From positions 62,001 to 126,000 of the forward strand of contig CATOMC010000001.1 of assembly GCA_951801245.1 (NCBI GenBank): a stretch of DNA of 64,000 nucleotides. The letters are read 5' to 3'. Under the pieces are notes generated by a model, which worked only from the letters and a program-made list of their open reading frames with translations, was not told the DNA's origin and searched no databases. Shown here in pieces: positions 7,806 through 16,980 of this stretch (position 1 is the stretch's first letter; each line of letters begins with the position of its first letter). A program made the translations under genes and the position numbers. The DNA is from an uncultured Lachnospiraceae bacterium (GTDB lineage Bacteria > Bacillota_A > Clostridia > Lachnospirales > Lachnospiraceae).

Positions 7806-9494
7806 GTGGATTCAAATACGATAGATGCCAGGTTGATGGCGAAAATGTTTCTGGCAGGTGCCAAAAATCTGGAGAGTGAAAAAGAGTGGATCAATGAGTT
7901 AAATGTATTTCCGGTGCCGGACGGCGACACGGGTACGAATATGACGCTGACGATCATGTCTGCGGCGAGAGAAGTTTCCTCGCTCTATGATATGGGTGAT
8001 ATCGATATGGCATCTTTGTGCAAGGCAATCTCTTCCGGTTCACTCCGGGGTGCCAGGGGTAATTCTGGTGTGATCTTGTCCCAGCTTTTCAGAGGGTTTA
8101 CCAAGGGGGTAAAGGAATGCCAGGAGATTACGGTTCCCGTGCTGGCATCAGCATTTGAGAAAGCGGTGGAGACGGCTTATAAAGCTGTCATGAAACCCAA
8201 AGAAGGTACAATCCTCACCGTGGCAAAAGGCGGTGCCATAAAGGCAAGGGAACTGGCGGATGCCGGTGTTACGGATCTTTCTGAATTCCTGTCTCAGGTG
8301 ATAGAACATGCGGATCGAGTCCTGGAGCAGACACCGGAATTGTTGCCGGTACTTAAGCAGGCCGGGGTTGTTGACTCTGGCGGTCAAGGATTGATGCAGG
8401 TGTTAAAAGGCGCCTACGACGCTTATCTTGGAAAGGAAATCGATCTGACGCTTGATAAGACAGGTGCTGTTTCGGCTTCCTCAAAATCCGGGACGCCCAA
8501 CTTTGAAGCGCAGGCCAATGCTGAGATTAAGTTTGGTTACTGCACCGAGTTTATCATTATGTTAAACAAGGTGTTTAACATTAAGACGGAGATGGATTTT
8601 AAGGCATATCTGGAATCTATCGGTGATTCCATCGTCGTGGTAGCGGATGAGGACGTGGTAAAGGTGCACGTACATACCAACGATCCGGGTCTGGCCATCC
8701 AGAAGGCGTTGAAATACGGTGCATTGTCCAATATGAAGATTGATAATATGCGATTGGAACACCAGGAGAAATTGTTTAAACTTTCTCAGAAAGAGGAACC
8801 CAAGCCGGTGGAAGACGATCTTCCAGGCCCTAAGAAAGAGGTGGGCTTCATCGCGGTATCTGTGGGTGACGGCATCGGAGAGATTTTTAAGGGCCTTGGA
8901 GTGGATTATATCATCGAGGGCGGCCAGACGATGAATCCCAGTACGGAAGATATGTTGAATGCTATCGATAAGGTCAATGCGGACCACGTATTCATCCTGC
9001 CGAATAACAAAAACATTATTCTGGCGGCGAATCAGGCACAGTCGCTTGTCAAAGATAAAAATATCATCGTGATCCCGACTAAGACAGTGCCGCAGGGCAT
9101 CACAGCCGTGATCAACTATGTACCGGATCTTTCGGTGGAAGAGAATACGGAAGCGATGATGGAAGAGATGAAGGGCGTCGCGACAGGCCAGGTAACCTAT
9201 GCGGTACGGGATACCAATATTGACGGGCAGGAGATCAAGCAGGGCGACTTTATGGGTCTTGGCGATAAAGGTATCCTTTCTGTGGGAACGGCCATATCCA
9301 GTGTCACGCTTGCGATGGTAGAGGCCATGGTGACAGAGGAGATGGAACTGATCAGTATATATTATGGTGCAGAGATAACGGAGGAAGATGCGGAGAAACT
9401 GCGGGAGCAGATCGAATCGAAATTCCCGGATTGTGATATCGAGCTGCAGTACGGCGGACAGCCGATCTATTATTATATCGTATCTGCCGAATAG
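7806..9494 (+). CDS. fakA: DAK2 domain fatty acid kinase, FakA-like (YloV)
   Basis: This 563-residue protein is the kinase subunit that phosphorylates fatty acids presented by FakB proteins, making acyl-phosphate for phospholipid synthesis. The N-terminal DAK2 kinase domain shows the nucleotide/Mg motif NVFPVPDGDTGTNM and the SLRGARGNSGVILSQ loop. A middle region and a C-terminal DegV-like domain (FIAVSVGDGIGEIFKGLGVD, about 350-560) follow, the usual architecture. GTG 7806 is chosen because AGGAGG at 7790-7795 precedes it and homologues begin near IDARLMAKMFLAGA; an in-frame TTG at 7782 overlaps the previous gene. A DegV/FakB candidate lies beyond recG at 11677. Confidence 0.9.
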   Translation: MDSNTIDARLMAKMFLAGAKNLESEKEWINELNVFPVPDGDTGTNMTLTIMSAAREVSSLYDMGDIDMASLCKAISSGSLRGARGNSGVILSQLFRGFTKGVKECQEITVPVLASAFEKAVETAYKAVMKPKEGTILTVAKGGAIKARELADAGVTDLSEFLSQVIEHADRVLEQTPELLPVLKQAGVVDSGGQGLMQVLKGAYDAYLGKEIDLTLDKTGAVSASSKSGTPNFEAQANAEIKFGYCTEFIIMLNKVFNIKTEMDFKAYLESIGDSIVVVADEDVVKVHVHTNDPGLAIQKALKYGALSNMKIDNMRLEHQEKLFKLSQKEEPKPVEDDLPGPKKEVGFIAVSVGDGIGEIFKGLGVDYIIEGGQTMNPSTEDMLNAIDKVNADHVFILPNNKNIILAANQAQSLVKDKNIIVIPTKTVPQGITAVINYVPDLSVEENTEAMMEEMKGVATGQVTYAVRDTNIDGQEIKQGDFMGLGDKGILSVGTAISSVTLAMVEAMVTEEMELISIYYGAEITEEDAEKLREQIESKFPDCDIELQYGGQPIYYYIVSAE

Positions 9495-9509
9495 AAGATG
9501 TTCGACCAT

Positions 9510-9554
9510 ATCCCTGATGATAATACGTACTTTTTACGCATTACTGTCAGGGAT
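9510..9554 (+). terminator. Long imperfect hairpin between fakA and recG
   Basis: ATCCCTGA (9510-9517) pairs with TCAGGGAT (9547-9554), with further pairing inside (ATAATaCGTA against ACGcATTAC). A short T-rich tail follows (TTTCTATG). It may attenuate rather than fully end transcription into recG, whose ATG is 22 bases away. Confidence 0.5.
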
Positions 9555-9576
9555 TTCTATGTTGTGAGGAGATGCT

Positions 9577-11622
9577 ATGGATATCAGGTCACTGAAAGGG
9601 ATCGGAGAAAAGACCGCCGGCCTTTTTGCAAAACTATATATCAACACGGCGCAGGATCTGGTGCGGTATTATCCGAGAGGCTATGAACAGTTTGGGGAAC
9701 CGGTTTCTCCTGAGAAAGCATCTCTGGAAGAGATGGCGGCGGTGGCCGGGCAGATTGTGGGGAATGTGGCGACCAGGCATGTGCGTGGACTTAGTATCAC
9801 GACTTTTCAGATAGTCTGTGACGGCACAGCGGTAAATATGACTTATTTTAATATGCCCTATCTGAAAAACAGTCTGAAAAGAGGCGTCACGTATATCTTC
9901 CGGGGCAGTATGCAGCGAAAGGGACAGCATTATGTTATGGAACAGGCGAAGATCTATAAGCCGGAAGAATATCTGTCACTGTTAAACTGTCTGCAGCCAC
10001 TGTATTCCACAACAAAAGGATTGTCGAACAAGGCCATCACAAAGGCTATGCGCCAGGCTATTGCCCTGGTAGATCTATCGGCCGATCCGCTGCCGGACAA
10101 GATCAGGAAAGCACAGGGGTTTTGTACGCTGGAAGAGGCTGTGGAGCAGATGCATTTCCCGACAGACAAAGATACCCTGGTGAAGGCCAGGGAAAGACTG
10201 GTATTCGATGAGTTTTTCCGCTTTATTCTGGTTCTTCGCAGGATGCGGGATGCCAGTGAACAGATGAAGAATGCGCATCCCATGATCGAAGTGGCGCAGA
10301 CCAAACGGCTGATCGAGGCTCTTCCTTACCGGCTGACAGGAGCGCAGATAAGAGTGTGGCGGGAGATTCAGGACGATCTGACCTCGGAATACATCATGAA
10401 CCGTCTGATCCAGGGAGATGTGGGCTCCGGTAAGACGATTCTGGCATTCCTGTCCCTGATCATGTGTGTGGGAAACGGCTGTCAGGGAGCCATGATGGCA
10501 CCCACGGAAGTACTGGCCAGACAGCACTATGAGACGCTGATGAAATTGGCCAGGCAGTATCAGATAGCGATTCATCCGGTGCTGCTGACAGGTTCCACAC
10601 CGGCCAGGGAGCGAAAGGAGATTTATGCACAGATCGAGAGCGGCGAAGCGGATATTATTCTGGGAACCCATGCCCTGATTCAGGAGAAGGTGGTCTATCA
10701 TAATCTGGCGCTGGTGATCACCGATGAGCAGCACCGTTTTGGCGTCAGACAGCGGGAGAGCCTGGCCCAGAAGGGAGACGCCGTACATGTCCTGGTGATG
10801 AGTGCCACGCCGATTCCCAGAACGCTGGCGATCATTCTATATGGGGATCTGCATATTTCCGTGCTGGACGAACTGCCGGCAGACCGCCTCCCTATAAAAA
10901 ACTGTGTGGTGAACACTTCTTACCGGCATACCGCCTATAAATTCATTGAAAAGGAAGTGGCTGCTGGCAGACAGGTATATGTCATCTGTCCGATGGTGGA
11001 AGAGGGGGAGTCGCAGGAGTTGGAGGATGTGGGGTCTTATACCGCGAAACTGCGGCAGGCGCTTTCTCCCTCCATACAGATTGCCTCCCTTCATGGTCGC
11101 ATGAAACCTGCGCAAAAGAATAAGATCATGGAAGAATTTGAGGCCCATCATATCGATGTGCTTGTGTCGACCACGGTCATAGAGGTGGGGATTAATGTGC
11201 CGAATGCCACGGTGATGATGGTGGAGAATGCGGAACGGTTTGGCCTGGCACAGCTTCATCAGCTCAGAGGCCGTGTGGGACGGGGAGACAAGCAGTCCTA
11301 TTGTATTTTCATCAGTAAGTCCGAACGTCCGGAGACCATGAAGCGGCTCAAAATACTCAATGAGTCCAACGACGGTTTCTATATTGCCAGTCAGGATCTG
11401 GCGCTGCGGGGGCCGGGAGATCTTTTCGGCATCAGGCAGAGCGGCGACTTGCGATTCGTACTGGGAGACATCTATCAGGATGCAGCATTGTTGCAGTGCG
11501 CCAGTGACTGGGCCGACAGGATTCTGCTGGAAGACAGGGAACTGTCCGGAGAGGAATATGGGGTCCTGCGGGAGAGCCTGACACAGGATCTGATAAATGA
11601 GGTTGACTTTAGGACTATCTGA
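9577..11622 (+). CDS. recG: ATP-dependent DNA helicase RecG
   Basis: RecG remodels stalled replication forks and branch-migrates Holliday junctions. The 681-residue protein has the N-terminal wedge/OB domain (about 50-160), Walker A GDVGSGKT at about 279-286, the DEQH box at about 383, the SATPIPRT motif III, and helicase motifs GRMKP, TTVIEVGINVPNA and QLRGRVGRG near the C-terminus. Length is normal. The first residues MDIRSLKGIGEKTAGLF match the short N-terminus of Firmicutes RecG. It sits between the FakA-like and DegV genes. Confidence 0.97.
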   Translation: MDIRSLKGIGEKTAGLFAKLYINTAQDLVRYYPRGYEQFGEPVSPEKASLEEMAAVAGQIVGNVATRHVRGLSITTFQIVCDGTAVNMTYFNMPYLKNSLKRGVTYIFRGSMQRKGQHYVMEQAKIYKPEEYLSLLNCLQPLYSTTKGLSNKAITKAMRQAIALVDLSADPLPDKIRKAQGFCTLEEAVEQMHFPTDKDTLVKARERLVFDEFFRFILVLRRMRDASEQMKNAHPMIEVAQTKRLIEALPYRLTGAQIRVWREIQDDLTSEYIMNRLIQGDVGSGKTILAFLSLIMCVGNGCQGAMMAPTEVLARQHYETLMKLARQYQIAIHPVLLTGSTPARERKEIYAQIESGEADIILGTHALIQEKVVYHNLALVITDEQHRFGVRQRESLAQKGDAVHVLVMSATPIPRTLAIILYGDLHISVLDELPADRLPIKNCVVNTSYRHTAYKFIEKEVAAGRQVYVICPMVEEGESQELEDVGSYTAKLRQALSPSIQIASLHGRMKPAQKNKIMEEFEAHHIDVLVSTTVIEVGINVPNATVMMVENAERFGLAQLHQLRGRVGRGDKQSYCIFISKSERPETMKRLKILNESNDGFYIASQDLALRGPGDLFGIRQSGDLRFVLGDIYQDAALLQCASDWADRILLEDRELSGEEYGVLRESLTQDLINEVDFRTI

Positions 11623-11676
11623 CAGTAAGATTAATAGATAGGATTATTTTATAGAAAATGGGAGAAATTGACATTT

Positions 11677-12540
11677 ATGGCGAAGAAGATTGCGGTCATT
11701 ACAGACAGTAATAGCGGCATTACACAGTCTCAGGCGAAGGAGTATGGTCTCTATGTACTACCGATGCCTTTTATGATTGATGACGAGACATTTTATGAAG
11801 ATATTACATTGACACAGGGGGCTTTTTATGAGCGTCTCTCAGGCGGCGCAGATGTGATTACCAGTCAGCCAAGCCCTGATTCCATCCTGCAGTTGTGGGA
11901 TGAGGTGCTCAAAGACTACGATGAGATCGTGCATATTCCCATGTCCAGCGGCCTAAGCGGTTCCTGCCAGAGTGCCATGATGCTTGCCGGGGATTATGAC
12001 GGGAAAGTGCAGGTAGTGAATAACCAGAGGATTTCCGTGACCCAGAGACAGTCGGCACTGGATGCTCTTTCGCTTATTGAACGAGGCATGGATGCGGCAG
12101 CCGTCAAACAGTTTCTGGAGGATGATAAATTTAACTCCAGTATTTATATTATGTTAGATACCTTGTATTATCTGAAAAAAGGCGGCAGGATCACACCGGC
12201 TGCGGCCGCTCTTGGCACGATACTGCGTTTAAAACCGGTATTACAGATACAAGGAGACAAACTGGATGCCTTTGCCAAGGCTAGAACCATATCCCAGGGC
12301 AAGTCTATTATGATCAATGCTATCCGGGGTGACATGGAGAAACGGTTTGGCGGTGCAACACCGGATAATATCTGGCTGCAGGTGGCGTACACATATGACG
12401 TGGAAGCTGCGGGACAGTTTAAGAAAGAGGTCATGGAGGCATTCCCGGGGTTTGATGTGCATATGGATCCATTGTCGCTAAGTGTGGCCTGTCACATCGG
12501 GCCGGGAGCGCTGGCAGTGGCGTGCTGTAAGAAAATATGA
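11677..12540 (+). CDS. DegV family fatty-acid-binding protein (FakB-like)
   Basis: The 287-residue protein is a DegV/FakB family member that binds a fatty acid and presents it to FakA. Visible hallmarks are the N-terminal KIAVITDSNSGI, TSQPSPD near residue 67, the IPMSSGLSGSCQSA loop, the GGRITPAAAALGTILRLKP segment and the C-terminal HIGPGALAVA. The ATG at 11677 is preferred over an in-frame TTG at 11668 because GGGAG at 11660-11664 is correctly spaced. Its partner FakA is one gene upstream of recG. Fatty acid preference cannot be told. Confidence 0.88.
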   Translation: MAKKIAVITDSNSGITQSQAKEYGLYVLPMPFMIDDETFYEDITLTQGAFYERLSGGADVITSQPSPDSILQLWDEVLKDYDEIVHIPMSSGLSGSCQSAMMLAGDYDGKVQVVNNQRISVTQRQSALDALSLIERGMDAAAVKQFLEDDKFNSSIYIMLDTLYYLKKGGRITPAAAALGTILRLKPVLQIQGDKLDAFAKARTISQGKSIMINAIRGDMEKRFGGATPDNIWLQVAYTYDVEAAGQFKKEVMEAFPGFDVHMDPLSLSVACHIGPGALAVACCKKI

Positions 12541-12587
12541 TCCTCACGGCAGTCAGCCGGATCGGTTGGAGTATTGTCTGTGGGAAT

Positions 12588-12621
12588 AAAACCCGGTAGT
12601 GATCATCTGCTCCCGGGTTTT
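12588..12621 (+). terminator. Intrinsic terminator after the DegV gene
   Basis: AAAACCCGG (12588-12596) pairs with CCGGGTTTT (12613-12621) across a 16-base loop, in the gap between the DegV gene and miaB. It closes the Asp23-fakA-recG-degV unit. Confidence 0.7.
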
Positions 12622-12683
12622 CCTACGGGAAGTGTGCGAAGGAAATCATTAAGTTCGAAAAACGATACAGATAAGGATGAAAG

Positions 12684-14192
12684 ATGGCTTCTTATATTGA
12701 TTTAGAAAATATGACAACAGAAGAATTAAAGCAAATAGACTGGGACCAGATCAATGTTAACTGCAGTCCACCTGATTTTGAACCACAGCGTCAATATTAC
12801 TTTATTGCGAAGTGCAGGCAGATTGTGAAGGCGGAAAGCGAACGTCTTAGTCGTTCGTTATATGCGTGCATTCAGACCTTCGGCTGCCAGATGAATGCCA
12901 GGGATTCAGAGAAGTTGGCAGGCATCCTTTCGAGGATTGGGTATACGTTGACAGAATCGGAAGAGGAAGCGGATCTGGTGGTCTATAACACCTGCACGGT
13001 GCGCGACAACGCAAACCAGCGTGTCTATGGAAGACTCGGATACCTGAACAGCCTAAAGAAAAAGAAGCCCCATATGAAGATCATTCTCTGCGGCTGTATG
13101 ATGCAGGAGGCTTCTGTGATCGAGAAGATCAGGAAGAGTTACCGGTTTGTGGACATGATCTTTGGTACCCACAATATTTTTATGTTTGCGCAGCTTCTGG
13201 TGACGATGTTTGAAAATCAGGAGATGATCGTGGATATCTGGCAGGAGACAGACCAGATTGTGGAAGAACTGCCAATAAAACGCAAATATTCCTATAAATC
13301 TGGCATCAATATCATGTTTGGCTGTAATAATTTCTGCAGTTATTGTATTGTTCCATATGTGAGGGGCAGGGAGAGAAGCAGAGATCCCAAAGAAATCATA
13401 AGGGAGATTGAACGTTTGGTGGATGACGGTGTGGTGGAGATCATGCTGTTAGGACAGAATGTCAACTCTTATGGCAAGAATCTGGACAAGCCTATTACCT
13501 TCGCGGCGCTTTTGCGGGAAGTGGAGAAGATAGAAGGGCTTAAACGGATCCGGTTTATGACATCCCATCCCAAGGATCTGTCGGATGAACTGATCGAGGT
13601 GATGCGGGACTCTAAGAAGATATGCAGGCATTTACATCTGCCTGTGCAGGCCGGGTCGGACAGGATTCTGCAGGCCATGAACCGCAGATACACGAAGGAA
13701 CAGTATCTTACCCTGGTTAACAAGATCAGGACGGCTATGCCGGATATCGCCATTACAACAGACATTATTGTGGGATTTCCGGGAGAGACGCTTGCGGATG
13801 TGGAAGAGACCATCGATGTCGTGCGCAAAGTGCAGTATGACAATGCTTTTACTTTTATCTATTCCAAAAGAACCGGAACCCCGGCGGCGTCCATGGAAGA
13901 CCAGGTGCCGGAAGAAGTGGTCAAAGAGGGATTTGATAAGCTGTTAAAGGTGGTACAGGGCACGGCGAGAAGCAGGGCAGCGCTGCTGCAGGGGAAGGTG
14001 ATGGAAGCGCTGGTGGAGGAAGTAAATGAACAGGATGCTTCTTTGATGACCGGCAGACTTTCCAATAATATGCTGGTGCATTTCCCGGCGGATGAATCGA
14101 TACTGGGAAAGCTTGTTCAAGTATCTCTTGATATCTGCCACGGCTTTTATTATACGGGTCATATTATTGACCATCCTAGTCAGTCAAATTGA
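12684..14192 (+). CDS. miaB: tRNA-2-methylthio-N6-dimethylallyladenosine synthase
   Basis: MiaB is a radical SAM methylthiotransferase that converts i6A37 of tRNA to ms2i6A37. The 502-residue protein has a 60-residue N-terminal extension, the UPF0004 domain starting at IQTFGCQMNARDSE, the radical SAM cluster motif C214-x3-C218-x2-C221 (CNNFCSYC), and a C-terminal TRAM domain. The GCQMN signature and the neighbouring miaA, which makes its substrate, support MiaB over MtaB or RimO. Its start follows AAGGATG. Confidence 0.93.
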   Translation: MASYIDLENMTTEELKQIDWDQINVNCSPPDFEPQRQYYFIAKCRQIVKAESERLSRSLYACIQTFGCQMNARDSEKLAGILSRIGYTLTESEEEADLVVYNTCTVRDNANQRVYGRLGYLNSLKKKKPHMKIILCGCMMQEASVIEKIRKSYRFVDMIFGTHNIFMFAQLLVTMFENQEMIVDIWQETDQIVEELPIKRKYSYKSGINIMFGCNNFCSYCIVPYVRGRERSRDPKEIIREIERLVDDGVVEIMLLGQNVNSYGKNLDKPITFAALLREVEKIEGLKRIRFMTSHPKDLSDELIEVMRDSKKICRHLHLPVQAGSDRILQAMNRRYTKEQYLTLVNKIRTAMPDIAITTDIIVGFPGETLADVEETIDVVRKVQYDNAFTFIYSKRTGTPAASMEDQVPEEVVKEGFDKLLKVVQGTARSRAALLQGKVMEALVEEVNEQDASLMTGRLSNNMLVHFPADESILGKLVQVSLDICHGFYYTGHIIDHPSQSN

Positions 14193-14240
14193 CTCACTTG
14201 GTTAACAGACAAATGATTCTAAGAAAGATGGTTAAGCGAT

Positions 14241-16886
14241 ATGGCTGAATTGACACCAATGATGAAACAGTATCTGGAGACGAAAAAGGAATACCAGGAT
14301 TGTATTTTGTTTTACCGATTGGGTGATTTTTATGAGATGTTCTTTGATGACGCGCTGATTGCCTCGAAGGAACTGGAAATTACGCTCACAGGCAAAAGCT
14401 GCGGCCAGGAGGAACGTGCCCCCATGTGCGGGATTCCCTATCACGCGGTGGACAGTTACCTGAATAAAATGGTCTCCAAAGGCTACAAAGTGGCCATCTG
14501 TGAGCAGGTGGAGGATCCCAGGGAGGCCAGAGGGATCGTAAAGCGGGAAGTCATCCGCATTGCTACACCGGGCACAAACCTGAATATCCAGGCTCTGGAT
14601 GATACCAAAAACAATTATCTGGTCTGTGTCACTTATTTTCCGGGTAAGATCGGCATGTCGGTGGCGGATGTGACCACAGGGGATTATTATCTGACGGAAG
14701 TGGAAGATATCCGCAGACTGCAGGATGAAATCAACAAGTATGCGCCTTCCGAGGTGATCTGTAATGAGCAGTTTTTTGTCAGCGGTTATGATATTGAGGA
14801 CTTAAAGACACGGCTTGGTGTATCCGTTTATTCCCTGTCGCCCCATTATTTTGATGAGGAAAACTGCCGCAAAAGCCTGATGAAGCATTTCCGGGTCAAT
14901 ACCTTAAAAGGTCTTGGCATCGAGGATTTTCCGGTTGGATTGATCGCGGCGGGAGCGCTCCTTCAATACCTTTATGAGACCCAGAAGACGTCCCTTGCCC
15001 ATTTTACCCATATTTATCCTTATCTGACCAGCAAATACATGCTCCTAGACAGCTCTACGAGAAGGAATCTGGAGCTGATAGAGACTCTGCGGGAAAAGCA
15101 GAAAAAGGGGTCGCTTTTGGGGGTATTAGACCGCACCAGGACCGCCATGGGCGGCCGACTTTTACGCAAATACATTGAACAGCCCCTGATCGACAAAGAT
15201 AAGATTACACAACGTCTGGATGCAGTGGAGGATTTTTGCAAAAAGAGCGTGGACAGGGAGGAAATCCGGGAGTATTTAAACACGATCTATGATTTGGAGA
15301 GACTGCTTGGCAAAGTCAGTTATAAGACCGCCAATCCCAGAGATCTGATCGCTTTTCGCAATTCCCTTTCCATGCTTCCGTCCATCAAGACGGTTCTGCA
15401 TGATTTTGATGCGCCGCTCATACAAGAGATTCGCGATAATATGGATACGCTGGAAGATATATTCCATTTGATCGAGGATGCCATTGTGGAAGATCCCCCG
15501 ATTGCCATCAAAGAAGGCGGCATCATCAAGGAAGGCTTTCATGAGACCATAGATTCCCTCAAGAAAGCAAAGACAGAAGGCAAGAACTGGCTGGCGGCAC
15601 TGGAGGAGGAAGACAGAGAGCGAACCGGGATTAGGAACCTGCGTATCAAGTATAATAAAGTCTTTGGCTATTACTTTGAAGTCACCAATTCCTATAAAGA
15701 CCTGGTGCCGGAAGATTATGTGCGCAAGCAGACGCTTGCCAATGCGGAACGGTATACCACGCCGAAGCTTAAGGAACTGGAAGACAATATCCTAAATGCA
15801 GAGGATAAACTGTTTACCATGGAGTATGATCTGTACTGTGAGATCCGGGATGCCATTGCCAAAGAGATTGAGCGCATCCAGAAGACAGCCAGGGCGATTG
15901 CCAGGCTGGATGTGTTCACTTCCCTTTCTTTTGTGGCAGAACGAAACCAGTATGTGAGGCCGACTCTGAATGAAAAGGGCGTGATCGACATTAAGGAAGG
16001 CCGTCATCCGGTGGTGGAGCAGATGATACAAAACGATATGTTCATCGCCAACGACACCCATCTGGACGACCAGAAACACTGCATCGCCGTGATCACGGGG
16101 CCGAACATGGCCGGAAAGTCCACTTATATGCGTCAGGTGGCGCTGATCGTACTGCTTACCCAGATCGGATCCTTTGTGCCTGCTAAGAAGGCGGATATAG
16201 GGATTGTGGACCGGATCTTTACCCGTGTGGGAGCATCTGACGATCTGGCGAGCGGCCAGTCTACCTTTATGGTGGAGATGAACGAAGTGGCCAATATCTT
16301 ACGGAATGCAACCCCCAACAGCCTGCTGGTGCTGGATGAGATTGGCCGTGGCACGTCCACATTCGACGGACTAAGCATTGCATGGGCGGTGATCGAGCAT
16401 ATCAGCAACCGGAAGATTCTGGGCGCTAAGACGCTTTTTGCCACCCATTACCACGAACTGACGGAGCTGGAAGGCAAAATGGACAATGTGAACAACTATT
16501 GTATCGCAGTCAAGGAAAAGGGCGATGATATCGTATTTCTGCGCAAGATCGTAAAAGGCGGTGCCGACAAAAGTTATGGCATTCAGGTGGCCAAACTGGC
16601 AGGAGTGCCAGATATGGTCATCGACCGGGCCAAGGAGATCGTGGAACAGCTAAGTGACAATGATATTACAGAGAAGGTACAGAGCATTGAGGTCAATGTT
16701 AAAAGCGAGAAGCGAAAGCCCGTCAAGTATGATGAAGTGGATCTGGAGCAGATTTCGCTCTTTGATACCGTGAAGGATGAAGATATCATTCAGGAACTGC
16801 AGGACATTGATGTGAGCAACCTGACACCGGTAGATGCGCTCAATACGTTGTACCGGCTGCAAAATAAACTTAAGAATAGATGGTAG
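14241..16886 (+). CDS. mutS: DNA mismatch repair protein MutS
   Basis: MutS recognises mismatches and recruits MutL. The 881-residue protein has the mismatch-binding domain with the Phe-x-Glu element in YRLGDFYEMFFDDA, connector, lever and clamp domains, Walker A GPNMAGKSTYMRQ at about 620, the DELGRGT-type Walker B (VLDEIGRGTSTFDG) and THYHELTEL, then a C-terminal dimerisation tail. Length and motifs are those of MutS1, not MutS2. It lies between miaB and mutL on one strand. Confidence 0.97.
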   Translation: MAELTPMMKQYLETKKEYQDCILFYRLGDFYEMFFDDALIASKELEITLTGKSCGQEERAPMCGIPYHAVDSYLNKMVSKGYKVAICEQVEDPREARGIVKREVIRIATPGTNLNIQALDDTKNNYLVCVTYFPGKIGMSVADVTTGDYYLTEVEDIRRLQDEINKYAPSEVICNEQFFVSGYDIEDLKTRLGVSVYSLSPHYFDEENCRKSLMKHFRVNTLKGLGIEDFPVGLIAAGALLQYLYETQKTSLAHFTHIYPYLTSKYMLLDSSTRRNLELIETLREKQKKGSLLGVLDRTRTAMGGRLLRKYIEQPLIDKDKITQRLDAVEDFCKKSVDREEIREYLNTIYDLERLLGKVSYKTANPRDLIAFRNSLSMLPSIKTVLHDFDAPLIQEIRDNMDTLEDIFHLIEDAIVEDPPIAIKEGGIIKEGFHETIDSLKKAKTEGKNWLAALEEEDRERTGIRNLRIKYNKVFGYYFEVTNSYKDLVPEDYVRKQTLANAERYTTPKLKELEDNILNAEDKLFTMEYDLYCEIRDAIAKEIERIQKTARAIARLDVFTSLSFVAERNQYVRPTLNEKGVIDIKEGRHPVVEQMIQNDMFIANDTHLDDQKHCIAVITGPNMAGKSTYMRQVALIVLLTQIGSFVPAKKADIGIVDRIFTRVGASDDLASGQSTFMVEMNEVANILRNATPNSLLVLDEIGRGTSTFDGLSIAWAVIEHISNRKILGAKTLFATHYHELTELEGKMDNVNNYCIAVKEKGDDIVFLRKIVKGGADKSYGIQVAKLAGVPDMVIDRAKEIVEQLSDNDITEKVQSIEVNVKSEKRKPVKYDEVDLEQISLFDTVKDEDIIQELQDIDVSNLTPVDALNTLYRLQNKLKNRW

Positions 16887-16980
16887 AATTGTTATTTTAC
16901 ACGTTTGTCAGAAGTGACGCCTGAGCAGAGATATTGACATTGGTGTGGAATGAACTTTGTGGACAATAAGAGGTAACTGT

